64,000 nt of DNA from Angiostrongylus vasorum (GCA_018806985.1 JADANN010000068.1:310001-374000), one strand, 5' to 3'; positions 11,030 to 22,617 are shown, counted from the first letter of the stretch. The notes: generated by a model from the sequence alone, not told the origin. Program-made: numbers and translations.

Positions 11030-11200
11030 CTTTTCCAAATATGCTACCACATTGCGGATGCATTCCACATAACACTTGGCGAAAAAAATAGGCAGCAAAT
11101 AAAAGATTGAAAATTGTGATTTCGACTGCACCTTCAGCTAAACTGGGTTCAATGCCGACTTGCGTTCCTCAGATCATTTTCGTTGACAGGGGGATTGCTG
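11030..11200 (+). repeat. SINE-C fragment
   Basis: Carries family segments such as AGGCAGCAAATAAAAGATTG and the CTAAACTGGGTTCAATGCC block. Confidence 0.7.
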
Positions 11201-11339
11201 ATAGTAGCGCTAAAGCAAAAAAAATGGCCCAGAGAAAGGCAAGGCAAGGTAAGGCAAAGGCCTCGGTTTGTGAGCTTGATACCAGGTGAACCGCCGATAA
11301 AGGTAATCCTGATTTCAAAGCATAAATGAGGTTTCAAGC

Positions 11340-11455
11340 TTTTTCTCATATCTCGGCGTCATTGTGGTTGTATTTCACGTAATATAATTCACATAATATC
11401 CTGCCATAAAAAAATAGTAGGCAGTAAATAAAAAAGTTAAGCATAGACATGATAT
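11340..11455 (+). repeat. SINE-C 3' fragment
   Basis: Matches the end of the family, TATCTCGGCGTCATTGTGG followed by GTAGGCAGTAAATAAAAAAG. Confidence 0.72.
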
Positions 11456-11629
11456 GAGTTCCAGAAATTAACAAAGCAGAAAATTACTAGAGAAGTGAGC
11501 ATGTTCGACGAGGTTTCGACTATCACTAACAAGTAACTCGCAGTCTTTGCTTGGACATTTCCTAACAAACCAGCACGAAGAAAAAGCAAAAATGCTTCAA
11601 AAGTATTTTTGCGAGATGGGCATTGTTTT

Positions 11630-11890
11630 TCTCCTTTTCATTTACCCTTTCCTTTCAACTCTTCCTTTTCTAGCAATGACAACAGCTCAGAACGACCATA
11701 AAAGGGTAGTTGTACGGAGTAGATATGACCATCTTTCACTTTCGCTGACAGTAATGAGAACAACGAACTGAAATTTCGTTGATAGCTCTACTAACGAAAC
11801 AAGTGATGTGGTAGATAAATTCAAACAACGAAAGCAAACAAAACCGTTAAAAAATTAAAGAAACGGTCAACCGTGAGACTGTTGGTGCGA
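11630..11890 (+). repeat. Upstream part of the astacin-block duplication
   Basis: A segment around 11680-11800 (AATGAGAACAACGAACTGAA) resembles 22150-22200 upstream of the astacin gene (ATGAGAACAATGAACTGAAA). This suggests the duplication began well before the coding region. Confidence 0.5.
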
Positions 11891-12406
11891 ATTCGGTGAG
11901 GAGCAACGCTCATTCCGAAAGAGCTATCGCTACCAAAGTTATCGAATTGGCGAAAGACGAGAATCGAGAAGTAAATTTTATCTTCTCCTACTTAAACTTA
12001 ACTAGTGAAAAACTATGCCTACGGTAAAACTAGGACACTTAAAATTAAAAGTAGAATAAACTTGAGCACTTGGATAATAGGATGGTTAGTCCTCACTGGT
12101 TGTGTGGGCCCCAGGATAACCTTGTTTTTTTGCAAACCATTGGCTCACATTTACTTTCATTCTACGAGAAACTCATGATGAATCTGCACTATAAATGCCT
12201 CAGCAAGGACATTCCTACAGAGCCTTTTCATTTCCAGTTATGCTTGTCTTGCTTACTACGACCAAATTACTTTAGATAAATGTCCAAAAAGAGTTTTGGA
12301 AGAAATGCAAAAACGGCGGGTTTCCCCATCCCTAGAAATTGCAACAAATGCACTTGTCCCAGCGGATATGGCGGAGACTTTTGTGACCAAAGAGTGAAAA
12401 TGTAGA

Positions 12407-12610
12407 TATGTAGATGACTGCTTGGTCATTTGTTCAACACAAGAGGAAATTGACAAATGTTTCGAGCTGTTGAACGAACAGTCACGGTATATTAAAATCA
12501 CCCGAGAGAAACCAAAAGAAAACTGGCTTCCATTTCTGAACGTGCGAATTAACCTATCAGACAACGGCTACGTTACGAAATGGTATCGAAAGCCAAGTAG
12601 TAAAAACATC
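12407..12610 (+). pseudogene. PLE-1 reverse transcriptase C-terminal part
   Basis: Begins at the catalytic YVDD (12407-12418) and continues with CLVICSTQEEIDKCFELLN, FLNVRINLSDNGYV and KWYRKPSSKNI. This is the end of the palm and the thumb of Penelope-type RTs. A stop follows KNI; the next conserved segment (about 12612-12960) is present in shifted frames. Confidence 0.88.
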
Positions 12611-12990
12611 TAGGTTCATTACCTCTTCTCTCACCCCTCTCACACGAAAACATCGCTTGTGAGAAGCATGTTTCGAACAGCTACCAGCGTGTACACAGGA
12701 AAGGAACAGACAGAGGTGTCCCGGAACTTGGCGCGGCAAATAGCCATTTTTAATGGCTACGAAACTGTAGTTCGGGATAGGTGTAGAGGAAAAAACAGGC
12801 CCCCCCCCCAACGATAACTCTAGCGACAATAAGGTCCCGTTTATCCTGCCCTTCATTTCAAATGAAGTAAGTGCAGCTATAAAACGCTGTTTAAGAAGGG
12901 TCAGTCTAGAGAATTCGGTAACGATAACTGAAATGCCACCGAGTAATCTAAGATGCCAACTAGTTCGTAACCGCCTATACGACCGTCTAT

Positions 12991-13375
12991 GTGCAACGCA
13001 AAAATTGTATAATTTGCCCCAATGGTAGAGACGGTGACTGCGTGAGTTCAGGTACAGTTTATCTGATCTCTTGTAAAGCGTGCGGGGACGAATACGTTGG
13101 CGAAACGGGTAGACCACTCTGCATTCGTATAAAAGAAGACCTAGTCGGCATACGTAAACCAAACACTCCACTAGGCACGCATAGGACGCAGAGACATAAC
13201 GGAGAAGATTTTGAAGTTGAAGGGTTACGATCCTCGCACAGGAATCGAGAACACAAGCGCGCAAAATTCTCGAGGCATTCTGGATCAATTCCAAGAATCC
13301 GAAAATGAACCGCAAGGAGGAATGCCTCATTAGCACGCGTGGTATTGGGCAGTATATAAGCCTGTTATTCTGATG
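12991..13375 (+). pseudogene. PLE-1 GIY-YIG endonuclease
   Basis: Encodes CIICPNGRDGDC followed by TVYLISCKACGDEYVGETG, with VY and YVG as the GIY and YIG blocks, then RPLCIRIKEDL with the conserved Arg. Cys pairs before and inside the domain are typical of PLE endonucleases. The end (LEAFWINSKNPKMNRKEEC to a stop at 13373-13375) lies in another frame after a shift near 13215. The enzyme nicks DNA to prime PLE integration. Confidence 0.9.
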
Positions 13376-13568
13376 AGATGGGTACATTACGATTCTATGT
13401 GAACTCTGTGCGGTTGGTCTCCACGTGAAATACTTAGTGGAAGACTCATAGAAAGCGGTGAGTGTGCAAAGACTCTGTGTTCAATGTGATTGAGATTTTG
13501 GTTCAGCATTTTCTCTGTTTGGTTATGGAGGCGTTTGACCGTTTAGATCGCAGTCAACATGACCTATC

Positions 13569-13609
13569 CAAGCTCTGAGGAAGGCGAAATCCGCCGAAAC
13601 GTCAGCTTG
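13569..13609 (+). ncRNA. Minimal type-I hammerhead ribozyme candidate of PLE-1
   Basis: All parts are visible. Helix I is 6 bp, CAAGCT (13569-13574) with AGCTTG (13604-13609). Next come core CTGAGGA (13575-13581) and helix II GGCG/CGCC, with one extra A before it. Then GAAA leads into a loop-less ACGT helix III. Predicted cleavage is after C13603. Such tiny helix III forms are known for PLE hammerheads, which often act as dimers. Confidence 0.7.
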
Positions 13610-14540
13610 TACGTAAATAAAGAAATAAAATAACACCTCGTGTTTGCTAAACAGAAGCGTAAGGATTTATTCAAAGAGTGAGGACTTTGGAAAACGATTC
13701 CTTATTGCTTCTAGTCCAAAAAAAAATGTCGCGCTATTTTTCCAGCCACCAGGTTGCGGTAAGACGGTGACTGCAACAGAATCATATCAAACAATCAACG
13801 ACACCGTGGGTCGATGGCATTATGATGCCAAAGCCGATAACGATGAATACTATATGTGCACCTACTGGATCCAGGTTCAGAATTTTGCATATAACCTGAT
13901 TGAACCATGAAGCACTGACAGTTAATTTTTCAAGGGTCCGCCCGGCTCAAAGATTGAGGTGGTATTTGTCAACTACATTGAAAATCTGTTCCTCGACGGA
14001 TGCATATACGCCGGTGTTGAGATTAAAACATTAGCAGATAAACGTCTCACTGGTTACAGGCAAGGGGACACTGTTCAAAAGCATATCGTTAATGTGCTAA
14101 TATTTCAAATGTGTTTACATTCTGCTCTTCGGACTATTTTTGGGGCAACTTTAATCTCGGGGCACAACATCGTCCCTATAATTACTTTCAGTAGAGTCTA
14201 CCAGGCCAATGATATTATAGATTATCAAATTGGTGATGTTTACATCTGGACTTTATAAAGTGTTTTTAAAAGCATTTGATGCTAATTGAGACAATGCAGC
14301 TGGAATCATCGGGACCCCTGAGACAACAGCTACGAGCACTGAAACAACGGATCTGCCACTATCTGGATCCGAATGCGAAGCACAGTAGTGTGTATGTGCC
14401 AGTAATACACAGTCCACGTCCATACAAAGCTTAAACATTTGTTCAGGTGCGAAACATTATGGAACTTCTGCGAAGACTAAAAAACAGATCAATGGCGCCC
14501 AGGGTTAAATAAGTTATCGAAATTTGAATTCTTGTCCATT

Positions 14541-14690
14541 AAAAAAGTGGCTGGTAAAGGACCAAACGCAGATCAAAGAAACCATGAATTGCGAAAGACC
14601 TAGCAGAGCTGCTCGTAGCATGGCACATTGGTTTGAATGCCATCAGTTTTAATATTTTGTTAGAGAAATGAATATTTACGAAAAACATTA
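14541..14690 (+). repeat. Downstream part of the astacin-block duplication
   Basis: Resembles 26030-26180 downstream of the intact-architecture astacin gene (for example CGTAGCATGGCACATTG against CATAGCATTGCATATTG). It extends the duplication past the coding end. Confidence 0.5.
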
Positions 14691-14914
14691 GACTTAGTTT
14701 TAATGCACGAGACTCATGTTCTATTAGGGAAATTGTCGGACAGTAAACCAAACTTTTTCGAGAAGACTCTTCTCGGCTGCTGGTGCAACTAAAACGAACA
14801 TTGTGCTGTGAACAGATACCTGTGAGAATTTAGTTGACTTTTAACTCAAAAAATCGACCACTACTGAAAAGGGGTTTTCAAAAATGTCAATGGTATTGTG
14901 CAGAGCAGCGCTTG

Positions 14915-15795
14915 TACTTGTGACCTGCACCACCCATCGTCTCGTTGATCGTCGAGTGACTCGAACTGGCATCTGTTAACTTTAATTGCTTCCCTTCGCC
15001 TGTGGTGGTGGCTCAGTGGACTTTGCTCGTTCTACAGACTCGTTGAGTATTATAGGTTACTTGAAACTTTGTGAAAAAACTCTGACCATCAGATCGGTGG
15101 TATTGCTGATGAATTTTTGACATCCTGAGGAATCCTGTCACATACGGCTCTTGTCGATCAATTACCATTCATAGGTATTACATGTCGGACCCACCTTGTC
15201 TTCGAGTCTACAACGAAGACTTTTTATTTTTGATCGTCGACGTTAATCAGAATTTTAGATCCCTGTCTTCACTTTCGTGATACATGATACTCCTAGCAGC
15301 ATCCTTTCGGAAGTACGTTCTATAACGCTGAGCGATCTTTCATTCTGTTAACGCAGCGACCAGGTTTATGACGCATACGTTAAGGCAGGAAGTATCTTGG
15401 AGTTGAAAAGTTCGGCACGTAGTCGGGTAATCTTTGCTCTCTTCACTACATACTCCATACTCGAGGTTTCTTTAATGCTCCCCAAACCGCTCGCTTTCTC
15501 TTGCTTAACTCTGGAGCTAGGTCGTCGTCCATCATGTTGATTTCCCAACCCAGATAGACGATGCTCGAGCATTTGGAGATACATGAATGTGTCATCGTAA
15601 ACTCAGAAAGTATGCGACAAATCGGCGTAGCAAAGAGTCCATTTTCTAAATTCGCATGCTTCTCACAGAAACATATAGTCTCTTTTGGTTCCCAACTATC
15701 CCCTATCCGCCGCCACCTGGAGATGCGCCACTTTGCCTTGCGACTGACCGGCGAGAGGACCCTGTGTGAAAGAGATCCGGTGATGCTTCGAGTAA
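14915..15795 (-). mobile_element. RTE-1 copy 4, degraded, internally deleted
   Basis: From left: the RTE-1 3' end (ACCTGCACCACCCATCG), the C-terminal RT region, and at 15366-15584 a piece coding LFNSKILPALTYAS. Sequence from the 5' UTR (15600-15790) is joined directly to RT sequence at about 15595, so most of the element is missing. Confidence 0.8.
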
Positions 15796-15939
15796 AGGTC
15801 GAAGTGCTTTTGTGAGATAGATATTTGATAACTTGATTAGAAAGTTTTACTATACTAGAGTAATCTGAACATATTCCTCTTGCTTATGGGCAGTTCGTAT
15901 TCATAAATAAATGACTTTCAATCATGCGATAACCCCTAC

Positions 15940-16135
15940 CTGGCGCACACGTGCTATCTACCTCAACATGCGAGATCCTTGCTTTGCGTTTCTCTCTGTT
16001 GTGTTTTCCACTCTAGCGGTGTTATAGGCAATCACCCATCAACGTGTGAATAGTCTAAAGAGCACAAGTCGTCATTGAGTCCAGTTTAGCTCTAGCCACG
16101 GTCAGACTGACAATTTTTAACGTTTGTTCGTTTGC
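15940..16135 (-). repeat. SINE-C, diverged
   Basis: Shows the family elements in reverse: a CGTGCTATCTACC region, GCAATCACCCATCAACG, and an AGTTTAGCTCTAG block. Confidence 0.55.
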
Positions 16136-16184
16136 GGTCCTTTTTCTATAGTAGGATAATTTTTTCCTCTCCGAGGGTTCTGAG

Positions 16185-16290
16185 TTTTGTTCATATCTCA
16201 GTATTCTTCTGATTGCATTTCACGTAATAGCCTTCCATTTAAAATGAGTAGGTAGCAAAGAAAGGTTAAACATTGTGAAATTACTTTCGT
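16185..16290 (+). repeat. SINE-C 3' fragment
   Basis: Matches CATATCTCAGTATTCTTCTG and GAGTAGGTAGCAAAGAAAGG of the family end. Confidence 0.6.
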
Positions 16291-16681
16291 TATAAATTTT
16301 TCCACTACGAAGTCCAACTCAAAAGTACCATTTCCTCGTAATCATCAGAAATTCGCACAAACAGCATAAACTACCTAGAGTATGGGAATATCACCGGCAT
16401 TATTCGGGGTCCCAGTGATCTTTCAGTGATTCGGGCAAGCGCCGTGAAATAACCCAATTGTCGTTGCCGCGTGCAAAAGAATTTCAGTGGAGGTAGGACG
16501 GCCTTAAAATTTCAGCAGCTCCTCTGCACTTATCCAATATCGTGCCAACGATTCTCCCAGTGTAAAAGCTGGTTCGTATTTTACTATGTCCGTTCGCTGC
16601 GTCTATACTGGACTTTTATGGTTAAAAGTGGCTCCTGAACACTCAGCCGCCTCAATGTGGTGTGCAGTACAAAGAAGAAAT

Positions 16682-16684
<3 letters not shown>

Positions 16685-16714
<30 letters not shown>
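16685..16714. repeat. (CT)n microsatellite
   Basis: Fifteen uninterrupted CT units. Confidence 0.97.
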
Positions 16715-16717
<3 letters not shown>

Positions 16718-16744
16718 TGCCATGTTTGTTTCTGGGGAAACACG

Positions 16745-16855
16745 GGGATATCTGTGGCCTGCGTATAACCTGTTGTTCGCCACTTGGAGATGTGCTGTGG
16801 ACCGTCTTCACTGAACGGCACGAGATCACTTAGCGATGGAGACCCGTAATTTGGG
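16745..16855 (-). mobile_element. Solitary RTE-1 5'-terminal fragment
   Basis: Resembles the first 110 nt of RTE-1 (CGCCACTTGGAGATGTGC and GGCACGAGATCAC). No coding part follows. A lone 5' end is unusual for a LINE, which is normally 5'-truncated. Confidence 0.5.
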
Positions 16856-16999
16856 ATACACGATAGATAATTATATTGTAAAATAAAATTGGCTTTCAGT
16901 AATAGCATGAAACTTCCGGCAGTTTTTTTTCAAGTTTCATTTCAGATCGGTAGCAATGTCGTTATCATCAAGGTGTAACGTTTTTAAAATTCGTCCAGT

Positions 17000-17340
17000 T
17001 GACCATGATCCTTCCCAACGGTTTATCGCCTCATCGTTGCACGGTTCCTAAGTGTTGGGTTGTGATGTACAGCATGGCGTTCTTCCACCCAATAAGGTCT
17101 CTCAAGCTGAGAAGGAATCCGGCGTTTCTATCCGTAAATCCAGTTAGGAGTAAAGCAATACTGAGAATCACCACTGTTCTGATATCAAACTAGTGACATG
17201 GTGGTAAATCTCCCTCTGATCCACAAGAGCATCAATTGACTGGGGTGGTGACTTCCGGAAGGCTTCAGCCAGGATTCTTTCCAGAATCCCCGGAATTCCA
17301 TGGAGCGACAATAGATAAACCAGAAAAATATCGGCCTCAG
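17000..17340 (+). repeat. Element E copy
   Basis: Shares AAGGTCTCTCAAGCTGAGAA and CCCTCTGATCCACAAGAGC with copies at 36110, 37535 and 45515. It resembles a short RTE-2 derivative. Here its 3' tail is missing. Confidence 0.7.
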
Positions 17341-17480
17341 TATCCCTCACGCTGGGGGCTACGTCTACGACGTCGGGCGGTGACATAACAGGGTGAAGGG
17401 CAATCAAATTTGTGATTGCACAGGACGTCATTGGAAATGGAAAAATCGGGCACGGCCGCTACTTGTCATGCTTCCTGCTG
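17340..17480 (+). mobile_element. RTE-2 5' fragment
   Basis: Matches 29690-29835 (GGACGTCATTGGAA, CGGGCGGTGAC). It is joined to the element E sequence in the order expected for the RTE-2 5' region. Confidence 0.6.
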
Positions 17481-17895
17481 TGTGTCTGGAATAGAACCGA
17501 TTATGTTTCTCTGAAACGCATGCGAATCCAGGAAGTGGAGAGTTTGTTACTGCTACGCCGATTTGTCACAAACATTTTGGCTTTAATTTTTGTTCTACAA
17601 GCCAATTCGGCTAAAAGCCTGCAATTAGCTAACTAGGAAGTATATGGGAGGCGGTTAGGGAGTAGCCTCCAACATATGAGCTCCCACGTCTACTCCGGAA
17701 AATTTGGCAAGGTAACCGTTAGTATATCCAGCCGTCACGTTCAGAACTCAGCAAGCTGTAGGTGGTTGTGAAAAAAGCTTAACACAGTAAAAATAAACGG
17801 GCATCATTCCCCATACGCCGAAAAAGCTCTCGATACGGCAGCGTGGGATAGGACGAGTACGAAGAGGCTGCTAAAGCTTCAGGGGTTATTCTATA

Positions 17896-18105
17896 ATGCT
17901 CAAATCGCAAAAGACTAAGGTGACTATTTGTACCTACAATTCACGTACACTTGCATCTGAGTCAGCGATCCAGGACTTAATCATGAAGGCAAGAAGGATA
18001 AGACACGATGTCATCGGACCAGCCGAGACCAGAATGCGCCGCCCATCCAACGACGTCTATGATACCGGGGAAGAATTGCACTTGGAAAGAACTGAAAGAA
18101 AATAG
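17896..18105 (+). pseudogene. RTE-1 endonuclease fragment
   Basis: Codes VTICTYNSRTLASESAIQDL and DVIGPAETRMRRP. The Glu of the AETR motif is kept, but the preceding GL has become GP and a stop follows soon after. Later pieces (18277-18531) keep [15 protein letters not shown]. Confidence 0.85.
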
Positions 18106-18866
18106 CAGGATCTTGGGAAAATGCGATATTAAAGGAGTCGGCGGCTTAAGCGTTCTTGGCCATAAGAGTCATGCTTGAAAATAGGTACATTCGAAAAGCT
18201 AACAACGCGAATCGGACGTTTACGGTTGAAATACCTACCTTAACAACCATCGTCGTCAACGCAAAGACATCAAGCTATGACGAAAGCAAAGTTGAAGCTT
18301 TTCTGTGGACTTCATGAAATATACAGATGTGTACTTATACAGACAAAACATGTATGCTTATACAGAGAAGACAAAAACATTCATCACGGTCACCACTGGA
18401 AATATAACCCTAAGATTAGGCTAAGAAGAACGTCTGAAGAACGTCATATTGGTACCCACGGATTTGAATGCAGCGCACAGAGTGAGCGGCTGTCTGTGTT
18501 CATTAAAACGACCATTGATGGCAACTCGTAATTTCTGAATTCCCGCACCCTCAACCCTAGACATGAAAGTCTCCCAGTGAAGAGTACTGTGACGAAATAG
18601 ACGATATCATAGAAAACCGAAGGTTTTACCTAGCAAATGCTGCTGTTGTCTCGGAACCCTACAAGGAATCAGATCATCGCCTTCTTCGTGATGGATTTCA
18701 TATTTTGCGGAATGGATGAAAAGCCGCCAAATTTAAAAAACCTAAGCCTCAAAACATTCAGAACCACTCAGTTCATTAGCTAGTTCATAAGCATTGGGGA
18801 GATGCCGTCCTCGATAACATCGACGAGGAATGCGATCGGCTCATTCAAGCTCCTCTCGTTAGTGCA

Positions 18867-19316
18867 ATGAAAGCTAAGAGTTTGAAACTCACCAAGAGAC
18901 CTCTGTCTCCAAAAAATACTCGAGCTGATACGCCAGTGTGGAATTGCATGAGCTACAGGAAACCACAAACTCACGTCCGGACTTATAAAACAATGCAGAA
19001 AGGCGGTAAAAAAGAAGGTGTTAAAGAGAGAAGAGCGGTAGTTATGTTCGAAGCTGCAGAGGTTGCGAAAAGCATTCGTAAAGCCCACCGAAACTTCGCC
19101 AATTACAAGACCAAGATGACTGCGCTCCGATACTACGACGAAGAAGTTAAAGCTTCCAGAAAGGCAATGGAAAAAGTTCTTCACGATTACTGCTCGGATC
19201 TCTTCAATAGCCACGTCCTCCTTTTCTCATATGAAATGGTGGAGGATTTATATGTGGTCCCGCTGGGTCTCCGTACCGAAATCCTGCATGATTTTTGTCG
19301 ACGAAGAATCGAATAA
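18867..19316 (+). pseudogene. RTE-1 linker fragment
   Basis: Codes EAAEVAKSIRKAHRNFANY and a KTKMTALRYY-type stretch, then KVLHDYCSDLFNSHV, colinear with 57144-57533. It has no function on its own. Confidence 0.82.
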
Positions 19317-19796
19317 AACTGATCCAAACAGAATGAGATTTGAACACCTGGAAAACGTTCCGCCAGTCTTATCAACACAGTGGCTCCGCATTTCACATGT
19401 TAACTGTGCCAGAATAAAAGGTTCCAACCTACCAGTGCGGGAGAACGTTATGCGAACATTGCCATGGGAAAACATAGGAGTGAAAATCGATGGTGGGCAC
19501 TTACACCATTTCCGCTTTGTTGACGTTCTTATGACACCAAGCTTTAGTCAGGTAGAAGGAATGTTTGTCAACTTTTAGAACCTTTTTCAAAGGTTGATCT
19601 TAGCCGAAATCGCACAAAAACGATGATCATGATCCATTCGACACTTTAGTATAAAGAGCGGTAACGTCGAAGGACTCCATCACGCATGCGCTGTTTAAGA
19701 CACGCAATATGTAAACGATCCACGAACCTTTGCGTGCTCGTAAGATGGGCTGCAGCGTGTTTCACCAACTGGATGAGAAATAGATTTGTAGACCAC

Positions 19797-19990
19797 ACTA
19801 TTCTACTAGCTTGCTCAGAAATAAACGAGCGTTCTTAACTACATTATTTAAAATGTCAAAACTTCCTTCGAACAAAACTTTATGGATGAAAGTAAAAGCC
19901 ATCTGAATTTACACGTTTTCCAACAAAAAAACAAATTTATTTATTCGAGCTGCGTAAAATTCTGAAGTTCTGGAAACAATGAATCCTTTT
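19797..19990 (-). mobile_element. Mariner terminal fragment inside RTE-1
   Basis: Carries the TIR-like AGAAATAAACGAGCGTTCTT and the segment to GTTCTGGAAACAATGAATCC, as in 8432-8605. RTE-1 sequence continues on both sides. Confidence 0.7.
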
Positions 19991-20278
19991 CTGTACGCCA
20001 AACAGTAGAAGATGAGGTGGGCCGAACACGTTATTTGTATGAACGACAACCGATGGACACGAGCCGTTAGTGACTGGATTCCTCGGGATGTCAAACGCAC
20101 AGCAGGAAGACTATAGAACCGCCGATCAGCCTTCTTTAAAGATATGATGCTCAGCGAGTCCCTAGAGCGAGAAAAACGCGCTGGTCTTCCCTTTCACGCG
20201 ACAGGAATAATTGGAAGGTTTACTCGCTCCCGTTCGAGTCACTCGACGAACAACAGAACGACAGGTGATACAGGTGAT

Positions 20279-21279
20279 TTCACTGGAGCATGACGACGAG
20301 TCGATGGAATCATCCAACATGGAAAATCGACTGGTAATGCACCACGATAATATAGCTTTTTGTGGCGGCGTTGAGTCCAACTTTATATGAATACCAAGTC
20401 GTCGTAAATATTGGTTCTTGTAGCTGCCACGCGGGTCTTTTTCAGTAACTGTCGTGAACAACCTCGAGTTTGGGTTAGAATGATTTATAGTAATAACAAC
20501 TGTACAATAATAATATCTGGTATGGAGGTTAAGTGGGTATATACGAATGAGATTGAAGTGAGAGCAAGCGAGCAAGGAGAGGGAGTTAGGTGGATACTGG
20601 AATTAGGACACTGAGGAACAGAGAAGGGGTGAACACTCAACCGAACGCTACGAACACTTCCAGACGAGTCCCGGGCTGCTTGAATTCCTCCAGTCGTGGG
20701 TGGAGCTTTGTCGGAGGGAACTAAAGACAGTGCCTAGAGAGAGGTTCTAAAGGTTTTTTCTACTAGCTCCATCTGATAGGGACTGCATGTGAAAGGACGC
20801 AGCTGCGCGTTCGGAAACTTCTTTGCGACGGTAGGTGCTGGAAAGTACATTCCGCTGACTGCTGCTGATTCAGTGCCCGAACTGTCGGACAAAGAGGAGC
20901 AGTTTGTTGGAAGAAATTGTAGAACCCCTTTCCAGCCACCTACGAAGTATTTGCGTGAGATAGTGGCTAAGAGGCAATTAGAGAAGATGCGATGATAGAC
21001 TTAAAATGGTTACAGGAGAACAAGAAACACACACTAATAAATGGGAGCAAGGTCACCGGACACAGCATTCATAACGTTTTACGTAGAGAACATTCCTATG
21101 TTGGTGGTGAATGTTCTCTATACTTTTAATCATCACTTGCCCTTCCTCAAGAAAGGCCTCTGATGGCAATACAAACTCACCAGGATTGCTTAACGGGGTT
21201 TGATAATGTCAATTAACGAGAAGGGAACATGTTTCATATCGACCAAATAACATTTGTTCTGCACCTTTTCTACTGAAAG
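20279..21279. other. No confirmed gene; one short open frame
   Basis: A 68-codon frame at 20789-20995 (FATVGAGKYIPLTAADSVPE) has a plausible amino-acid mix but no family I recognise. The rest shows no feature. Confidence 0.35.
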
Positions 21280-21890
21280 TACCAGTGATGTCGACACGAT
21301 GCTCTGCAATACTCGCGGAAATGAACATATTGGCGAGACGGGCAGACCATTGTGATTCGCACAAAAGAACACCTAGATGGCAAACGAAAAAACGAGAAAA
21401 AGTACCCTACTAAGACGCATCGGATACAAAAAGCATAGCGGAGACGATTTCGATATAGAAGTCACTATCCTGGCACAAGATGACCAAACTCCAACACGAG
21501 AACTTCTCGAGGCTTTTTGGATAGATGCCAAGAACCTTGGAATGAATAGCAGGGAGGTGTGCCCAGCGATCACACTTGATCTTACCCCGTATCGTCGCAT
21601 CGACTTTTAATGTGGATTGGTGCATTCACCAACCGTACGCGACTTTGAGCGTCTGTTCTTCCTCACTGGAAAGCACGCAAGAAACGGTGGGTTTCTCGAG
21701 AACCTGTCGATAGTGTGATTACCACATAGATTTTCATTTTTTCTATCTTTTTATTGAAGCATTTGGCGTAGTAAATTGCATATCAATGTACCCTTCCAGA
21801 CTCTGAAGAGGCTATACTGCCAAAACTTCAGCTGCTGTCGTGTTGTGTCTCTTTTCTACGGAAATGAACGTGCTGTACATAACAACCACG
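21280..21890 (+). mobile_element. PLE-2 3' part with GIY-YIG remnant
   Basis: Codes NEHIGETGRPL, then HSGDDFDIEVTILAQDDQTP and LLEAFWIDAKNLGMNSREV to a stop at 21608-21610, the end of a PLE endonuclease. The 3' UTR follows, with a ruined hammerhead-like motif near 21801-21832. Confidence 0.85.
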
Positions 21891-22617
21891 CGATTGCTTA
21901 GAACGGACACGTCCTACTACACTTCAGCCACCTAAGAATTCAACCGATCTGCCGTGTTCCTAAAAATCTACCACGTATGTCCACTCTTTTTCCCTTTTTC
22001 TACCTCCCTCTCTTTCCCTTTCCTTTTCAATGATAGTAAGAGCTCATTTCATCTTGTGAATGACTCGAATCGTTTTGTACGGAAGCGCTGACCAGATCCG
22101 CTACATGATGATGACGCTACGGATGTTTCATCACCATGTTTCATTTTCGTTAAAGGCTATGAGAACAATGAACTGAAAGTTCGTTGTCTCTCTGTTAGCC
22201 AAATCGATCAGTCGGTGGGGGAAAGGGAAATAATAGAACACCATGTGAATATGTGATGACGAACCAAATGAAAAAACGATGCCAACTGTGAAGCCAATCG
22301 ACATCCGATAGTTGACTAACGACAAGCTGTGCAAAATAAATTTGATCTCCACCTATCCAGCTCCAACTAATAAAAATATTGTAACCATAAAGAAATCAAT
22401 GTATTTTACCTAGCGCAATATAGTTATTATAATTACCTAGGATAAAATAAGGCACTAAATAAAAAGGCAAAGCCTAAATGGACGTCAATCCTCCGTGAAG
22501 GCAGCCCTTCATTAGTGCCTTATTTAAGTTAATTATAAAGGACTTGATAAGTCCTACGAAATTACCTGGGTAAATGAAAGATACAGGATAAAAAAGTCTG
22601 ATTTAGTCGATTTTTTG
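21891..22617. other. Intergenic; contains upstream block shared with 11630-11890
   Basis: No gene seen. The part around 22150-22200 resembles sequence upstream of the astacin paralogue. Confidence 0.4.

Larger units (their letters stand above)
12398..13671 (+). mobile_element. PLE-1 Penelope-like element, 5'-truncated, inside the astacin paralogue
   Basis: A 1.27-kb insertion flanked by the perfect 10-bp duplication CAAAGAGTGA (12388-12397 and 13672-13681). From 5' to 3' it holds the YVDD end of the RT, a linker, a GIY-YIG endonuclease and a 3' UTR with a hammerhead-like motif. The target is the exon/intron border after the EGF exon of the paralogue, where the other gene copy has GTGAAA as donor. 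Element and target are in the same orientation. Confidence 0.93.
12125..14470 (+). pseudogene. Partial astacin metalloprotease paralogue, interrupted by a PLE
   Basis: Decayed copy of the gene at 23142-25756. It keeps the end of the catalytic domain ([19 protein letters not shown], about 12137-12202), the EGF exon (12276-12393, CICPSG-type Cys pattern and GGDFCDQR), CUB exons (13736-13880 and 13941-14065) and a CUB end near 14108-14250. A ShKT remnant (CETLWNFCED) then meets a stop near 14490. The signal peptide, prodomain and zinc motif are absent. A PLE sits at the donor site after the EGF exon. Further damage includes +1 shifts in the EGF exon (an extra A and an extra T before AGAAATTGC), a +1 T at about 14130, and loss of the last CUB acceptor (TTAC for TTAG). 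It is probably non-functional. Confidence 0.85.
17503..20278 (+). mobile_element. RTE-1 copy 5, plus strand, decayed
   Basis: Starts inside the 5' UTR (CGCATGCGAATCCAGGAAG) and runs through endonuclease, linker and part of the RT to about 19620. It resumes at about 20003 and ends in the family 3' repeat ACAGGTGATACAGGTG. A mariner fragment lies at 19797-19990. Frames are heavily broken. Confidence 0.85.

Noticed and set aside
12557..13387. Minus-strand open frame of 276 codons
   Set aside because: It lies antisense to the PLE RT linker and GIY-YIG domain. Its product has no motif and is Cys/Leu/Arg-rich, as antisense frames often are.
16681..16908. Minus-strand frame with an Arg-Glu repeat
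   Set aside because: The repeat is translation of the CT microsatellite.
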